The notes beneath the pieces were generated by a model. That model saw only the letters and a list, made by a program, of their open reading frames with translations, was not told the DNA's origin and made no database searches. The position numbers were made by a program, and so were the translations under genes. From assembly GCA_019752335.1 (NCBI GenBank), contig JAIEMJ010000010.1:53789-117788 (forward strand): a stretch of DNA of 64,000 nt. Direction: 5' to 3'. This document shows, in pieces, positions 44,338 through 53,169 of this stretch. The DNA is from Bryobacteraceae bacterium. Its GTDB lineage: Bacteria > Acidobacteriota > Terriglobia > Bryobacterales > Bryobacteraceae. Within the stretch, counting starts at the first letter, position 1, and each line of letters begins with the position of its first letter.

Positions 44338-45690
44338 CTAGTTCCGCATCGGCCGGTATGGCCCGTCGAAGACGATGTCCCGGCTCACCCTGACATTGAA
44401 GCGATACCCAATAGGCACCTTGATGGTCGGTTGAATGTCCAGATTTCGCCGTGTTACATCTGCCCCAAGTTGGGACAGCTCGCGCCCGACTGCGCTGCCG
44501 GTGACCTCGGTGGCTGATGGGTAGCCCAGGAGTCCTCCCCGCCGACTTTGAGAAAGCTGGAAGGAGGCGCTGAAGAGACTGGTCATCAGGCCGAATCCCA
44601 GGAGCCGTTTGTAGTGGTTGTCCACGTCGTAGCGAAGTCCCGAGTAGCCCTTTGCATCTTGCCCGGACATGCCTTCCAGGTTGATCGAGGAGGCATCTGG
44701 GAAGATGATGCGGCTCCAGGCGACTTGCAACCCGTTTTGGCCATAGGAAACGCGCGAATCATAGGAGCCGACCAAGCGCGATCCTTGGGGAATTAGCAGG
44801 TGGCGACCAGTCGCCGTGTCGAAGACGTTTTCTCGAACGAGCGCTTTGATTTCCCCTGGCAGATCTGAGTTCAAGGCTTGTTCGAGGATGGCGGGGATGT
44901 CCCATCCTGCCTTCAATTCAAACCGGCTGATCGGAGCAGTTCGAGTCGATTCCAGGTAGTTGCCTTTCTCGGCCTTGCGCGCCGCGGCTAGAAACGCTGC
45001 CTTCCGATCCTGCATGTTCTGGGAATCGTAGCTGTCCCCAGAGTCTTCGCCTGTCCCGATGGATATCTTTGGCAAACCGGATGCAGTCCTTGCCTGGCCT
45101 GCAGGGCCCTGCATCGCCTGCAGGAGATTGGTCATCTGAGCAACATCGCCGGCCGGAGTGGGAAGGCCGGTGCGCAGCGGCCCGCTTTGACCAGCGCCAC
45201 TGAATCCGTCTCGCCCAACAGTGGAGGAATTGATCGCCTCCTGCTCGCGTTCGTACGCCGCAATCAGCCGTTTCTCCTCCAGCGTGGGCTCCCGATACTG
45301 TGGGATGTTCGAGGGCACTGAATTCGCGCCGGGCGCATAGTAGACTTGCGTCGGCGGCTGGCCCTTGGAAGCGGCCAGTTGTTCCGGCTCGATCACCAGC
45401 CCCTCGTTTGCGGAAGAAGGCAAAGCCAAAGTTGGGCGATTGGGCACTCGCGCGGCGACGATCTTGCCCGCATCGGTGGCGGCAGTGATTCCTCTCGTCT
45501 CGTCCGGCTGAAATCCGACCTGGAATTGCTTTTGACCGCGCGTGTAGATTCCATACCCGATGAGGGCAACCACGACGAAAACGATGACGAGAGCGACGAT
45601 TCCGGCTCGCTTGCTCAGTCGGACCGGAGAAGGCGGCTCCGGATTCAGGTCGAGGCCGGAAGGGGAATCGATATCCTTCACTGGATTCAT
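44338..45690 (-). CDS. trbI: conjugal transfer protein TrbI (VirB10)
   Basis: A 450-aa inner-to-outer-membrane spanning T4SS component. One N-terminal helix, IVALVIVFVVVALIGYGIY (residues 30-48), is followed by a Pro-rich periplasmic stretch. The C-terminal VirB10 domain (about 235-450) contains IPAILEQALNSDLPGEIKALV, IPQGSRLVGSYDSRVSYGQNGLQVAWSRIIFPD and DVDNHYKRLLGFGLMTSLFSASFQ. It overlaps trbG by 4 nt. It should bridge the ATPases to the outer-membrane core. Length and order are normal for IncP-type mating-pair clusters. Confidence 0.93.
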   Translation of the reverse strand: MNPVKDIDSPSGLDLNPEPPSPVRLSKRAGIVALVIVFVVVALIGYGIYTRGQKQFQVGFQPDETRGITAATDAGKIVAARVPNRPTLALPSSANEGLVIEPEQLAASKGQPPTQVYYAPGANSVPSNIPQYREPTLEEKRLIAAYEREQEAINSSTVGRDGFSGAGQSGPLRTGLPTPAGDVAQMTNLLQAMQGPAGQARTASGLPKISIGTGEDSGDSYDSQNMQDRKAAFLAAARKAEKGNYLESTRTAPISRFELKAGWDIPAILEQALNSDLPGEIKALVRENVFDTATGRHLLIPQGSRLVGSYDSRVSYGQNGLQVAWSRIIFPDASSINLEGMSGQDAKGYSGLRYDVDNHYKRLLGFGLMTSLFSASFQLSQSRRGGLLGYPSATEVTGSAVGRELSQLGADVTRRNLDIQPTIKVPIGYRFNVRVSRDIVFDGPYRPMRN

Positions 45691-46796
45691 CGCGCACCTC
45701 CCTGCTTCGCCGCGTCCGTCGCGTAGGGGTCGCCCTTCAACTTCAACTTTCCGCGATAGGTGCCACGAATGATCTCCGCACGCTGTGCCTTCTTGCCGAC
45801 ACCGAGGATCAACGCGCCGCGTTCGAAGAGTCGATCCACAATGTAAATGTCGCCCTTCACGCGATAATTGACCATTTCCGGACCATCCGGGCCGATCACG
45901 ACCAGAACGGGGGCTTCTCGATGGGCGGCCTCAGGCGTCATTTGGATGAAAGTCTTAGTGCCGTCATCCACCACGCGAACCGGCCGGATATGCGGATCGA
46001 CGCTCTCGATCCTGTAATCGAAGTACAGGTTCTCAAGTGAATCGACTGGCGAGACCTGGACGGCCTCACGCTCTGCTTTTCGTCGCTGTTCCTCCCTCGC
46101 CAAATGTACCTGCCACTTCCGCACCTCGTCCTCGGGATATGCAAACGCAACGCGCGCCAGATACTCTTCGGGCTTCGATATCAGGCGCAGATAGTAAGCA
46201 CGCCGATCCGTTGTCAGGAGGAGATTAGTGTCTAGCCCTGCCTGCTTCGGCTTCAAAACGATCATCGGCGTTACCGCATCGGCCTGGCCAGCCCCGGCGG
46301 GCGCGATGATCCAACGGACCGCATCGCCGATGTGAGGTTCTCCCACCAACTTCTCGCCGGGCTCCAGTTCGACGACGCAAACCCGCAGCGGGGCGCAGAC
46401 CACTGTTGGCAATCCGGCTCCGTAGGTATACAGGACTCGACCATCCTTGCCCGGAGCGGGGGTATGCTTTTCGCTCATCCACGCTTGACCAACCGCAAGC
46501 GCATCCTGCGCCGTCTTCGGCAGGGCCACATCTTTCGACGGATTGAAATCCTTTGGGAGTTCGGCGGCCGGAAGTGGGCCTCCTACGGCGGCGAACGGTT
46601 TGACGGGCACTGGAGTCGGTGGCGCGTTGCCGTCCAGTGTCTGGATGAGTTTGTCGAAAGGATACTTCTCAGGGGAAGGAACGCTCTCGGCAGGAGCCTG
46701 CTTTGCGGAAGGGGGCATGCGTTTGACCTCTACCGGCTTCGGCTGTCCCAGCAACATCCCGGCGAAGACCGCCGCGTTGATCAGAATGGTTTTCAT
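45687..46796 (-). CDS. trbG: conjugal transfer protein TrbG (VirB9)
   Basis: A 369-aa protein. A signal peptide (MKTILINAAVFAGMLLGQP) leads to a Pro-rich linker and the VirB9/CagX domain from about residue 125 (VLYTYGAGLPTVVCAPLRVCVVELEPGEKLVGEPHIGDAVRWI). The C-terminal part reads LYFDYRI.....IRPVRVVDDGTKTFIQMTPEA...APVLVV..., the section that contacts TrbI and the outer membrane. Overlaps trbI by 4 nt. Longer than classical TrbG because of the linker. Confidence 0.93.
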   Translation of the reverse strand: MKTILINAAVFAGMLLGQPKPVEVKRMPPSAKQAPAESVPSPEKYPFDKLIQTLDGNAPPTPVPVKPFAAVGGPLPAAELPKDFNPSKDVALPKTAQDALAVGQAWMSEKHTPAPGKDGRVLYTYGAGLPTVVCAPLRVCVVELEPGEKLVGEPHIGDAVRWIIAPAGAGQADAVTPMIVLKPKQAGLDTNLLLTTDRRAYYLRLISKPEEYLARVAFAYPEDEVRKWQVHLAREEQRRKAEREAVQVSPVDSLENLYFDYRIESVDPHIRPVRVVDDGTKTFIQMTPEAAHREAPVLVVIGPDGPEMVNYRVKGDIYIVDRLFERGALILGVGKKAQRAEIIRGTYRGKLKLKGDPYATDAAKQGGAR

Positions 46797-46823
46797 GAGT
46801 CCTCCGTTTGGTCAGTACCTTCG

Positions 46824-47501
46824 CTACAACACGCGCGACCAACTCACGTTGGTCACATAGATGCCCAGGGGATTGAGCCGGATAAGGCGCTCGTCAGCAG
46901 GCGGGTTCACGGCGATGGTGAAAGAACCCTTCCAACGCTCTTCCCCTTCCACTTGGCCCGACAGGCCGCGAACCGTTTCAGACCATTCCACTTGGTAGGT
47001 CTTTTCACTGGTGGCAAAGGCAGCCTTCACCTCGACATCGACCGCGCGGGTCTGTGCCCGCTCATGTGGAGGGGCGAGGCGATAGAAATCGCCAACCTCA
47101 ACCTGTGCGGGACTGCCACTGGCGATCATCGTGTAGACACGATCAATCGCCTTGCGCTGGGCAACGCCGTCGATGGTCACCATTCTGAGGTCGCTCACCC
47201 AGTGAAAGAGCGCCGCCCGCTTCAGCTTGTCGTCGGCCGCCGTCGTTTGGTCTGCCGGGCCGGAAGCCACCATCCGGCCTAGGTTGTCGATCGCCACCAC
47301 GTAAGGGACAACCTTGGTCTTCAATGCCAGAGCGATCAGGCCTCCGGTTTCGAGCAAGGCAATCATCAGCGCGACAAATGCCGCTCGACGCCAGTTGTTG
47401 GCGCGGGAGATCAAGCTGCCGTACCGTTCGTCCCATTCTTTGCGGGCGTCGAGGTAGGGGCTGGCCTTCGGCGGTGTGTGCGTTTCAAGGGCATGTTGCA
47501 T
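46824..47501 (-). CDS. trbF: conjugal transfer protein TrbF (VirB8)
   Basis: A 225-aa inner-membrane protein. It has a short cytosolic tail (YLDARKEWDERYGSLISRANNWRRAAF), one helix (about residues 40-60, VALMIALLETGGLIALAL) and a periplasmic VirB8 domain (VPYVVAIDNLGRMVASGPAD, WVSDLRMVTIDGVAQRKAIDRVYTMI). It ends INPPADERLIRLNPLGIYVTNVSWSRVL, typical of TrbF. It nucleates the inner-membrane complex. It starts 2 bp after the trbL stop. Confidence 0.93.
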   Translation of the reverse strand: MQHALETHTPPKASPYLDARKEWDERYGSLISRANNWRRAAFVALMIALLETGGLIALALKTKVVPYVVAIDNLGRMVASGPADQTTAADDKLKRAALFHWVSDLRMVTIDGVAQRKAIDRVYTMIASGSPAQVEVGDFYRLAPPHERAQTRAVDVEVKAAFATSEKTYQVEWSETVRGLSGQVEGEERWKGSFTIAVNPPADERLIRLNPLGIYVTNVSWSRVL

Positions 47502-47503
47502 GG

Positions 47504-48955
47504 CTATTCCGAATCTCCTGAGGTGTTCAACGGTGGCGGGGCGACATGGGGTGCGTGGTCAGATGGGACGGCTCCCTGCGTTGCCCGGACAAAAGCAGTG
47601 CTGGTGGCAAAGCCTCTCGCGACTCTCTTGCCGCGTTCGGCAACTTGGGCCGACCGGCTCGGCGAATTCGATGGCGAAGGTGGCGGATCTGGAGCTTTCT
47701 CCGGCGGTGGCGGGGCGGAGTTGCCGCGTTCCGCGCTCGCTTGAGAACTCTTCGGTTGCTCTCCCGTGCCACCGCCGTTTGATCCTGCCTTCGATGGCGG
47801 GGCTACCTGGCCCCCGCCATTCCCACCGGAGGGAGTTCCACCGCTCCCACCTCCGGACGGTTTGGGAGTCGACCCGCCGGAGCCGGCACCGCCAGCTCCG
47901 CTAGCGCCGCCTCCACTGCCTCCCCCAGCCGCCGCACCACCGGCGCCCATGCCAGCAGCCTGACCCGCAGACATTCCGCCTTTGGCGGCAAGCATCTTCG
48001 CCCCTAACGCGACGCCACCTGCGACAGCGGTACCTGCAAGCAAAGCACCCTGCGCAAGTGCTCCCGCAGTGCCAACCGCGTCGCCGCCTGTAAAGGCAGG
48101 AGCGCCACCCAGAATTCCCGCCGTAAACTTGGGGGCATTCCAGCAGATCATCAGCAACAAGACGGACGAAGCAGCGATGTCCAGCGCGTCCACCGCAGGT
48201 TCAGGACCAGATGGCACAGCCGCGGCAGCAGCCACCCATCCATCAGTCAGCGTCAATCCCGCGCCCATCAACAGATAGAGCACCATGATCTTCACGCCGG
48301 TTGAAACCGCCAAAGAGATGTAGCGCTCTACGTATGGCGCGGTCCACCGCGATCCGCCAAATCCAAGGAAAATGAACCCCGCACCGACAACCAGGTAGCT
48401 TTCAACGAGGGTGACGACGAGTTGAACTGACAATCCGAGGAACGCGAGAAAGGCCAGCAGCGCGGCAAACACCAAGGCCAATGCCGTCCCGAAATTTCCC
48501 ATCCATCCGGAGTCGGCCGCGCCGCTCAGAAGGTTGCCGGTGATGTTTAGCCCGCGTACCAAAACGTCAGTTGGAGCCAACGACGGCAAGCCGGAGGCAT
48601 TCTGCCCAATGATCTGAAAACTATTGATGATCCGCGGAATCCAGTCCGCGCCAAAGCTGAGCAGCGCAAAGAACGCACCGATGAACATCATCTTGCGAAT
48701 CAGCGCCGCCGTCCATCCTTGAAGGTCAGTCTTTTCGAGGACGAGGATGGCGGCGGTCCACGCGAACTCGATCAACGCCAAAATTCCGAAGAGGCGATTG
48801 GCGTATCCAGCAGCAGTGGCCAGCCAAGAAATCCGCACCGCCCGGTACTGATCGAGCATGGCGCTCGGCGAAGTTTGCGCGAGAGCGATATCGCTCATGA
48901 GGCAAACGGCGAGACACAGCAGAACCGTTCCCCGAAGATGATGGCGCATTGTCAT
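47504..48955 (-). CDS. trbL: conjugal transfer protein TrbL (VirB6)
   Basis: A 483-aa polytopic protein. After a possible signal segment (LLCLAVCLMSDIALAQ) there are six to seven membrane helices between residues 40 and 260, including FAALLAFLAFLGLSVQLVVTLVESYLVVGAGFIFLGFGGSRWT, the TrbL core. The C-terminal about 190 residues are low-complexity Gly/Ala/Ser/Pro, then polar, as in many TrbL tails. It forms the inner-membrane channel. The gene follows the lipoprotein gene in the usual trbJ-K-L order. Confidence 0.92.
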   Translation of the reverse strand: MTMRHHLRGTVLLCLAVCLMSDIALAQTSPSAMLDQYRAVRISWLATAAGYANRLFGILALIEFAWTAAILVLEKTDLQGWTAALIRKMMFIGAFFALLSFGADWIPRIINSFQIIGQNASGLPSLAPTDVLVRGLNITGNLLSGAADSGWMGNFGTALALVFAALLAFLAFLGLSVQLVVTLVESYLVVGAGFIFLGFGGSRWTAPYVERYISLAVSTGVKIMVLYLLMGAGLTLTDGWVAAAAAVPSGPEPAVDALDIAASSVLLLMICWNAPKFTAGILGGAPAFTGGDAVGTAGALAQGALLAGTAVAGGVALGAKMLAAKGGMSAGQAAGMGAGGAAAGGGSGGGASGAGGAGSGGSTPKPSGGGSGGTPSGGNGGGQVAPPSKAGSNGGGTGEQPKSSQASAERGNSAPPPPEKAPDPPPSPSNSPSRSAQVAERGKRVARGFATSTAFVRATQGAVPSDHAPHVAPPPLNTSGDSE

Positions 48956-48998
48956 CGCTGCTCCTTTCGCAGCGCGACAACCGCTTCAGGTCATTGCG

Positions 48999-49319
48999 CT
49001 ACTTCCCTGCTTCAAACCCTCGTCCATCGCCTTTACGTTCCTGGAATCGGAACGCGCTTGCGACGCTTGCCGCACCGCAGACCTTGCCTTCAGTCGAATC
49101 CGCCCAGGTTGCCGGTGCTTTCTCTCTCACCGGCTGGCAGAGCTGCTTTACTTCGACCGCAAGATCCTTGTGTTGCCGAAACCATGTCTCTACGGCTTGC
49201 GGCGAAGCGCTCCGTAAATCGCCTGCCCCAGCCGCCTCTACTTTTGCCACGATGGCGCTCGAAGGTTCCTTCGCGCAGCCAACCAGAATTAGAACGATTG
49301 CAAGAGTCCGTATCTGCAT
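48999..49319 (-). CDS. trbK: TrbK/EexN-like entry-exclusion lipoprotein
   Basis: A 106-aa lipoprotein. MQIRTLAIVLILVGCAKEP ends in a lipobox (LVGC). The mature part has the EexN-like pattern TWFRQH...L...VKQLC..... .VCGAASVASAF. The ATG at 49319 was chosen since it starts the leader; a codon 36 nt upstream adds a polar stretch. By position between trbJ and trbL it equals TrbK, which blocks redundant mating. Its C-terminus (FRFQERKGDGRGFEAGK) nearly repeats that of TrbJ. Confidence 0.8.
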   Translation of the reverse strand: MQIRTLAIVLILVGCAKEPSSAIVAKVEAAGAGDLRSASPQAVETWFRQHKDLAVEVKQLCQPVREKAPATWADSTEGKVCGAASVASAFRFQERKGDGRGFEAGK

Positions 49320-49326
49320 TCCTCCA

Positions 49327-50061
49327 TCATTGGACAGCTTGAAAGCCGCGTCCATCCCCCGTTCGCCGGTTGAAGCGAAAGAATCGCTCCGTCGCAGCTT
49401 CGCTGGATGCCTCGCGCTGGATTTGCGCGGCTTGAAATGCCTGCTTACTCTGCAAATCAGCCAGGATTAGCTGGCGCAGCTTCATGAGCTGTTGCACTTG
49501 CTGTTCGGCGATTTGATTCGCTACTTGAATCGCCTTCATCCGCCCATCTGACGAATTGGCCATGCCGCGCAATTTTTGAAGCACGGCTTCCTCACTCTGC
49601 ATCTGCTGGCCCTGAAGCCCTGCCGCACGAAGCGTTCCAAGTGTCGTGTCCAGGCTGGTTTGTGACCAATTCTTGTAGTCGGTGAACCAGGCCCGAGCGT
49701 TGTAGCCCCATCCGCGGAATCGGTTGCGAAACTCCGCGTCGAGGTTCGCCATGGAGTAAGCCAGCGACCGGCCGCTCTGAACGATTCCAGCCAACTGCCC
49801 AATCTCCGCCATGATTGGACCGAAGACTTGGAAAGGAAGTTCGGCGGTGTTCTTGGCCATGTCGATCACCATGAGAATCTTTTGCCGCAGTTCCTCCCCT
49901 TGGCGAATGTAGGTGGTGATCAGTTGCAGATTGTTCGCCAGTTGGGTCCATTCAGTTGCAATGCCGGTCAACAATACCCCGGCTCGCGCCTGTCGCGCTC
50001 CAGGCATGAAAAACGCCGCCGCCGTCAGCATCGCTGCACGACGTGAAACTTTCGAACTCAT
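49327..50061 (-). CDS. trbJ: conjugal transfer protein TrbJ (VirB5)
   Basis: A 244-aa exported protein. A twin-arginine-like or Sec leader (SRRAAMLTAAAFFMPGARQARA) precedes a helical body: ATEWTQLANNLQLITTYIRQGEELRQKILMVIDMAKN, RGWGYNARAWFTDYKNWSQ, and a long C-terminal helix (QVANQIAEQQVQQLMKLRQLILADLQSKQAFQAAQIQREA). This is the TrbJ pattern of a minor pilus-tip protein. Its start overlaps trbE (ATGA). It ends FRFNRRTGDGRGFQAVQ, a motif shared with TrbK. Confidence 0.9.
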   Translation of the reverse strand: MSSKVSRRAAMLTAAAFFMPGARQARAGVLLTGIATEWTQLANNLQLITTYIRQGEELRQKILMVIDMAKNTAELPFQVFGPIMAEIGQLAGIVQSGRSLAYSMANLDAEFRNRFRGWGYNARAWFTDYKNWSQTSLDTTLGTLRAAGLQGQQMQSEEAVLQKLRGMANSSDGRMKAIQVANQIAEQQVQQLMKLRQLILADLQSKQAFQAAQIQREASSEAATERFFRFNRRTGDGRGFQAVQ

Positions 50062-52490
50062 GCAAGTACCCTCCTTTTCGGTTCATTCTGTTGATCCAGG
50101 TATTCAGCCCAATCCACTAGGCCGCGCATCCGGAGCCACTCCGCTGCCCAGTCGTCGCCGAATTGCTCCATTGACTGCTCCGCAAGTTGGCGCTCCTCCC
50201 GGCTGCTGATGCCAACGAACGAGAGTCCAACACCGCCCAACCCCAACGAGATTAAACGCCGGCCGGCGGGCGAGACGACGTAGTAGTGCCGTTTGGGAAT
50301 CGACTTCTGAATAATGTCCACTTCACGGTCATTCATCCCGATGGACTCGTAGAACTCGCGCGATGCTGGGTTCGCAGCCTCAGCGTTGGGCAGCAGCACC
50401 TTTGTCGGGCAGGACTCCAGCACCACATCGCGGATTGGCGAGTTGAAGATGTCCGAAAGATTCTGCGTCGAGAGCAGAACGACGCCGTTGAATTTGCGAA
50501 GCGTCTTTAGCCATTCGCGGACCCGCTCCCGGAACAACGGATGCCTCAAGTAGACCCAGGCCTCATCTAGTGGCACTAGAGTTGGCGAGCCGTCCAGCCG
50601 CTTTTCGATGCGCCTGAACAAATAGAGCAGCACTGCGACTACGGCCTTTTCTCCGAGGTTCATCAGATGCTCGGTCTCGAAAGTGAGGAAGCGACCCTCG
50701 CCGAGCATGTCTTCCTCGGCATCAAGCAGGTGGCCCATTGCTCCGCCCAGCGTGTAGTAATGGAGCGCCTCGCGGATATCGGTATCTTGCACGTTTGCGC
50801 AAAGCTCCGTCAGCGTTCGCGTCGGGGAATTCTGAAGGAGTAGCACCGCCTCCGTTAACGCCTTGCGCTCGCGTGGACCGATCTTGAAGTCCTGAAGAGT
50901 GCAAAGACTTTCGAGCCAATCGACGGCCCAGGCCACGTCGGAAGCCGTGTCAATTTCCTTCAGGGGGCAGAAAGCCCAGTGCGTTTTTTCCCCGCCGATG
51001 TCGTAAAACTCTCCCCCGGCGGCTTTGGTCAGCACCAAGAGCGAATAGCCTTTGTCGAAAGCGAACACCTGGGCGCGCGGATAGCGAAACCATTGTGCCG
51101 TGGTTAGGCCGAGGAAGGTGGACTTGCCTGCTCCTGGCGGCCCGATCATGAGAGTGTGGCCCAAGTCTCCGACATGCAAATTGAAGCGAAATGGAGTCGC
51201 TCCGCTGGTTGCGGCGTAGAGCAACGAGGGAGCATCGACCGGCATCAGCGGCGACGGGTTCTTCTTCTCACCCGCCCAGACCGCCGTGATCGGCATCATG
51301 TCCGCGAGATTGAGAGTGTGGAGGATGACCCGCCGAACATTCCGGTATCCGTCACCCGGCAAGCTTCCGCGCCAAGCCTCAACTGCATTGACGCTCTCCA
51401 CTCGGCAGGAGAAACCCAGGTTCTGAACCGTCTTTACGACCAGTGCCGCCGCTTCTTCGACCGAGTCTTCTCGCTCGTGGAAACAGAGGACTACCGTGTT
51501 GTAAACGCAGAATTGAACATCGCCGCTGCTTGCCACGCCCATAGCCTCTTCGGCGTCCACGGCCATCTCCTGCGCGAAGAGATTCACTGGGCCATTCTCC
51601 GTTCGGAGCAGTTGGTCTTTCCATCCGCGAATCTTTGCCCGCCACTTCCTCCGGGTCTTATCGAGCAAACCGCGGGCTTCCTCTGGTTCAAGCAGAATGG
51701 CTCGGGTATGCCAACGATATTCGATTCCGAGGGTATCGAGCGCTCCCAAGATGCCGGGAGAACTCAGCCGAGGAAACCCATCAATCGCGATCACGCGAAC
51801 GTGTTTGCGACCGATCCGCGGATTCATCCCGCCTACAAAATCGCGCGAGGCTAGGACGTCGTTCAGATAGCTCGGAATCTGCGGCAAGCGGATGGGGTGA
51901 TCCGCTGCCGAAACACAACGATGCACGTATTGCAGCAGTTCGTCACCGCGCGAAGCACCTGACAGACGCTTCGCCTGAAACAGCGAAGCGAAGATGTCTT
52001 CAAACGCGCTCACACGTCCCTTGAAGTAGTCGAGAGCCCTCAGCGCGCTCGACTTCCATTCCCGCCGACCGTCAAACATCCAGCCTTTGACCCGCTCTTC
52101 GCTTTCTTCCGGAGGCAGGTAGGTAAGGGCAATGTAGTAGTCGCTCTCGTAGTGCGACCCTTCCGACGTGAACTGTTGTCGCCGTTCGTCATCAATCAGC
52201 TTGGTGATCGCATCAGGGAATGCGCCTGCCGGGGGATAGTCGGGGGCCATTGAGCGGATGGCGTCACATTGGATCATCCACCCGCTTCCAAGTCGCAGAA
52301 CTGAGTTCAGCCGAGCACTCAAGGCTCCCATCTCCGAGTGCGTCGCGGAGGCCATATCCGGCCCGCGGAACGACCAGGCCGCGAGCATCGCCCCATCCTG
52401 AAGCAACAAGACGCCGTCATCCACCATGGAGTCATACAGCAGCAGATCCGCTAGGCCTTGAATGCGGGAACGATTTTCAGCAAGTTTCAT
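50058..52490 (-). CDS. trbE: conjugal transfer ATPase TrbE (VirB4)
   Basis: An 810-aa ATPase. The CagE/TrbE/VirB N-terminal domain covers about residues 1-400. Walker A GPPGAGKST lies near residue 450, Walker B PTLVPLDEAWVYL near 640, and the C-terminal helicase-like core contains LLSTQNLSDIFNSPIRDVVLESCPTKVLLPN. It powers pilus assembly. The ATG at 52490 lies 2 nt after the trbD stop behind AGGTAAGG. A longer in-frame form would run through trbD and is rejected. Confidence 0.95.
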   Translation of the reverse strand: MKLAENRSRIQGLADLLLYDSMVDDGVLLLQDGAMLAAWSFRGPDMASATHSEMGALSARLNSVLRLGSGWMIQCDAIRSMAPDYPPAGAFPDAITKLIDDERRQQFTSEGSHYESDYYIALTYLPPEESEERVKGWMFDGRREWKSSALRALDYFKGRVSAFEDIFASLFQAKRLSGASRGDELLQYVHRCVSAADHPIRLPQIPSYLNDVLASRDFVGGMNPRIGRKHVRVIAIDGFPRLSSPGILGALDTLGIEYRWHTRAILLEPEEARGLLDKTRRKWRAKIRGWKDQLLRTENGPVNLFAQEMAVDAEEAMGVASSGDVQFCVYNTVVLCFHEREDSVEEAAALVVKTVQNLGFSCRVESVNAVEAWRGSLPGDGYRNVRRVILHTLNLADMMPITAVWAGEKKNPSPLMPVDAPSLLYAATSGATPFRFNLHVGDLGHTLMIGPPGAGKSTFLGLTTAQWFRYPRAQVFAFDKGYSLLVLTKAAGGEFYDIGGEKTHWAFCPLKEIDTASDVAWAVDWLESLCTLQDFKIGPRERKALTEAVLLLQNSPTRTLTELCANVQDTDIREALHYYTLGGAMGHLLDAEEDMLGEGRFLTFETEHLMNLGEKAVVAVLLYLFRRIEKRLDGSPTLVPLDEAWVYLRHPLFRERVREWLKTLRKFNGVVLLSTQNLSDIFNSPIRDVVLESCPTKVLLPNAEAANPASREFYESIGMNDREVDIIQKSIPKRHYYVVSPAGRRLISLGLGGVGLSFVGISSREERQLAEQSMEQFGDDWAAEWLRMRGLVDWAEYLDQQNEPKRRVLA

Positions 52491-52492
52491 CC

Positions 52493-52804
52493 TTACCTCC
52501 AGCGCCTTGGGATTGAAGCCGTCTCTCGGCCGATTGATCCTTTTGCTGGATAGAAAGGCCGGTACTGAACATGCCGCAGGTACACTTGGCGCATCATCGG
52601 GTCCGACCGCCCCATCCGCGAAAGCACCGCGACGGCTGCGATCCACAGAGAGATCCCAGCCACCACGCCCCACCAAGTCACAAGCGCGAAGATCAACATC
52701 GCCGATAGCAAAGCCGCGAACAAGACCAACTCACGATCACCACCCAGCAGCAGGTGTGGGCGGTTGGCGGATTGATGGATGACGAGCTCGCGTGGTATCT
52801 CCAT
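52493..52804 (-). CDS. trbD: conjugal transfer protein TrbD (VirB3)
   Basis: A 103-aa inner-membrane protein: VIHQSANRPHLLLGGDRELVLF, then two helices in ALLSAMLIFALVTWWGVVAGISLWIAAVAVL, then MMRQVYLRHVQYRPFYPA, matching TrbD/VirB3. The start at 52804 follows trbC by 7 bp. It anchors TrbE at the membrane. Confidence 0.92.
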   Translation of the reverse strand: MEIPRELVIHQSANRPHLLLGGDRELVLFAALLSAMLIFALVTWWGVVAGISLWIAAVAVLSRMGRSDPMMRQVYLRHVQYRPFYPAKGSIGRETASIPRRWR

Positions 52805-52811
52805 GAGGACC

Positions 52812-53144
52812 CTACAGAACGACCGCCCCGCCCACGCCAAACAACGTCGTCATAAATCCAGCGCCCAGCACGAGGAATGCAATCGCCAGTACGGCTACGC
52901 AGGATCGGCGTGCGAACTCACTCAGCTCGCCGCCAAACACGAGCGTTCCGCCGGCCACCATCAGCGCAATGAGGGAAATGGAAAGCGCCACTGGGCCAGT
53001 CATCGACTGCGCTACCCGGTTGAGCGGCGTCTCCCACGGCAACCCACCGCCACCTGCGCCACCCGCAAAGAGCGCTTGAGCTCCAATCAAAAGCAAGACT
53101 GGCAGCATCCACGTCAGACCAACAAAACGATTTGAAAACCTCAT
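52812..53144 (-). CDS. trbC: conjugal transfer pilin TrbC (VirB2)
   Basis: A 110-aa prepilin. A signal segment (GLTWMLPVLLLIGAQALFA) is followed by GGAGGGGLPWETPLNRVAQSMTGPVALSISLIALMVAGGTLVFGGELSEFARRSCVAVLAIAFLVLGAGFMTTLF. The two hydrophobic segments around a short Gly-Glu loop are the VirB2/TrbC pilin shape. It may be cyclised by a TraF-type peptidase, which is not seen here. Confidence 0.92.
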   Translation of the reverse strand: MRFSNRFVGLTWMLPVLLLIGAQALFAGGAGGGGLPWETPLNRVAQSMTGPVALSISLIALMVAGGTLVFGGELSEFARRSCVAVLAIAFLVLGAGFMTTLFGVGGAVVL

Positions 53145-53169
53145 GAGATTCGTCCTTCCTTAATTTGGT

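Noticed and set aside
46332..47282. Long plus-strand frame over trbG and trbF
   Set aside because: Antisense to two clear trb genes, no ribosome site, no domain pattern.
52491..52676. N-terminal extension of TrbE
   Set aside because: It would run through trbD in another frame, and the conserved TrbE start with ribosome site is at 52490.
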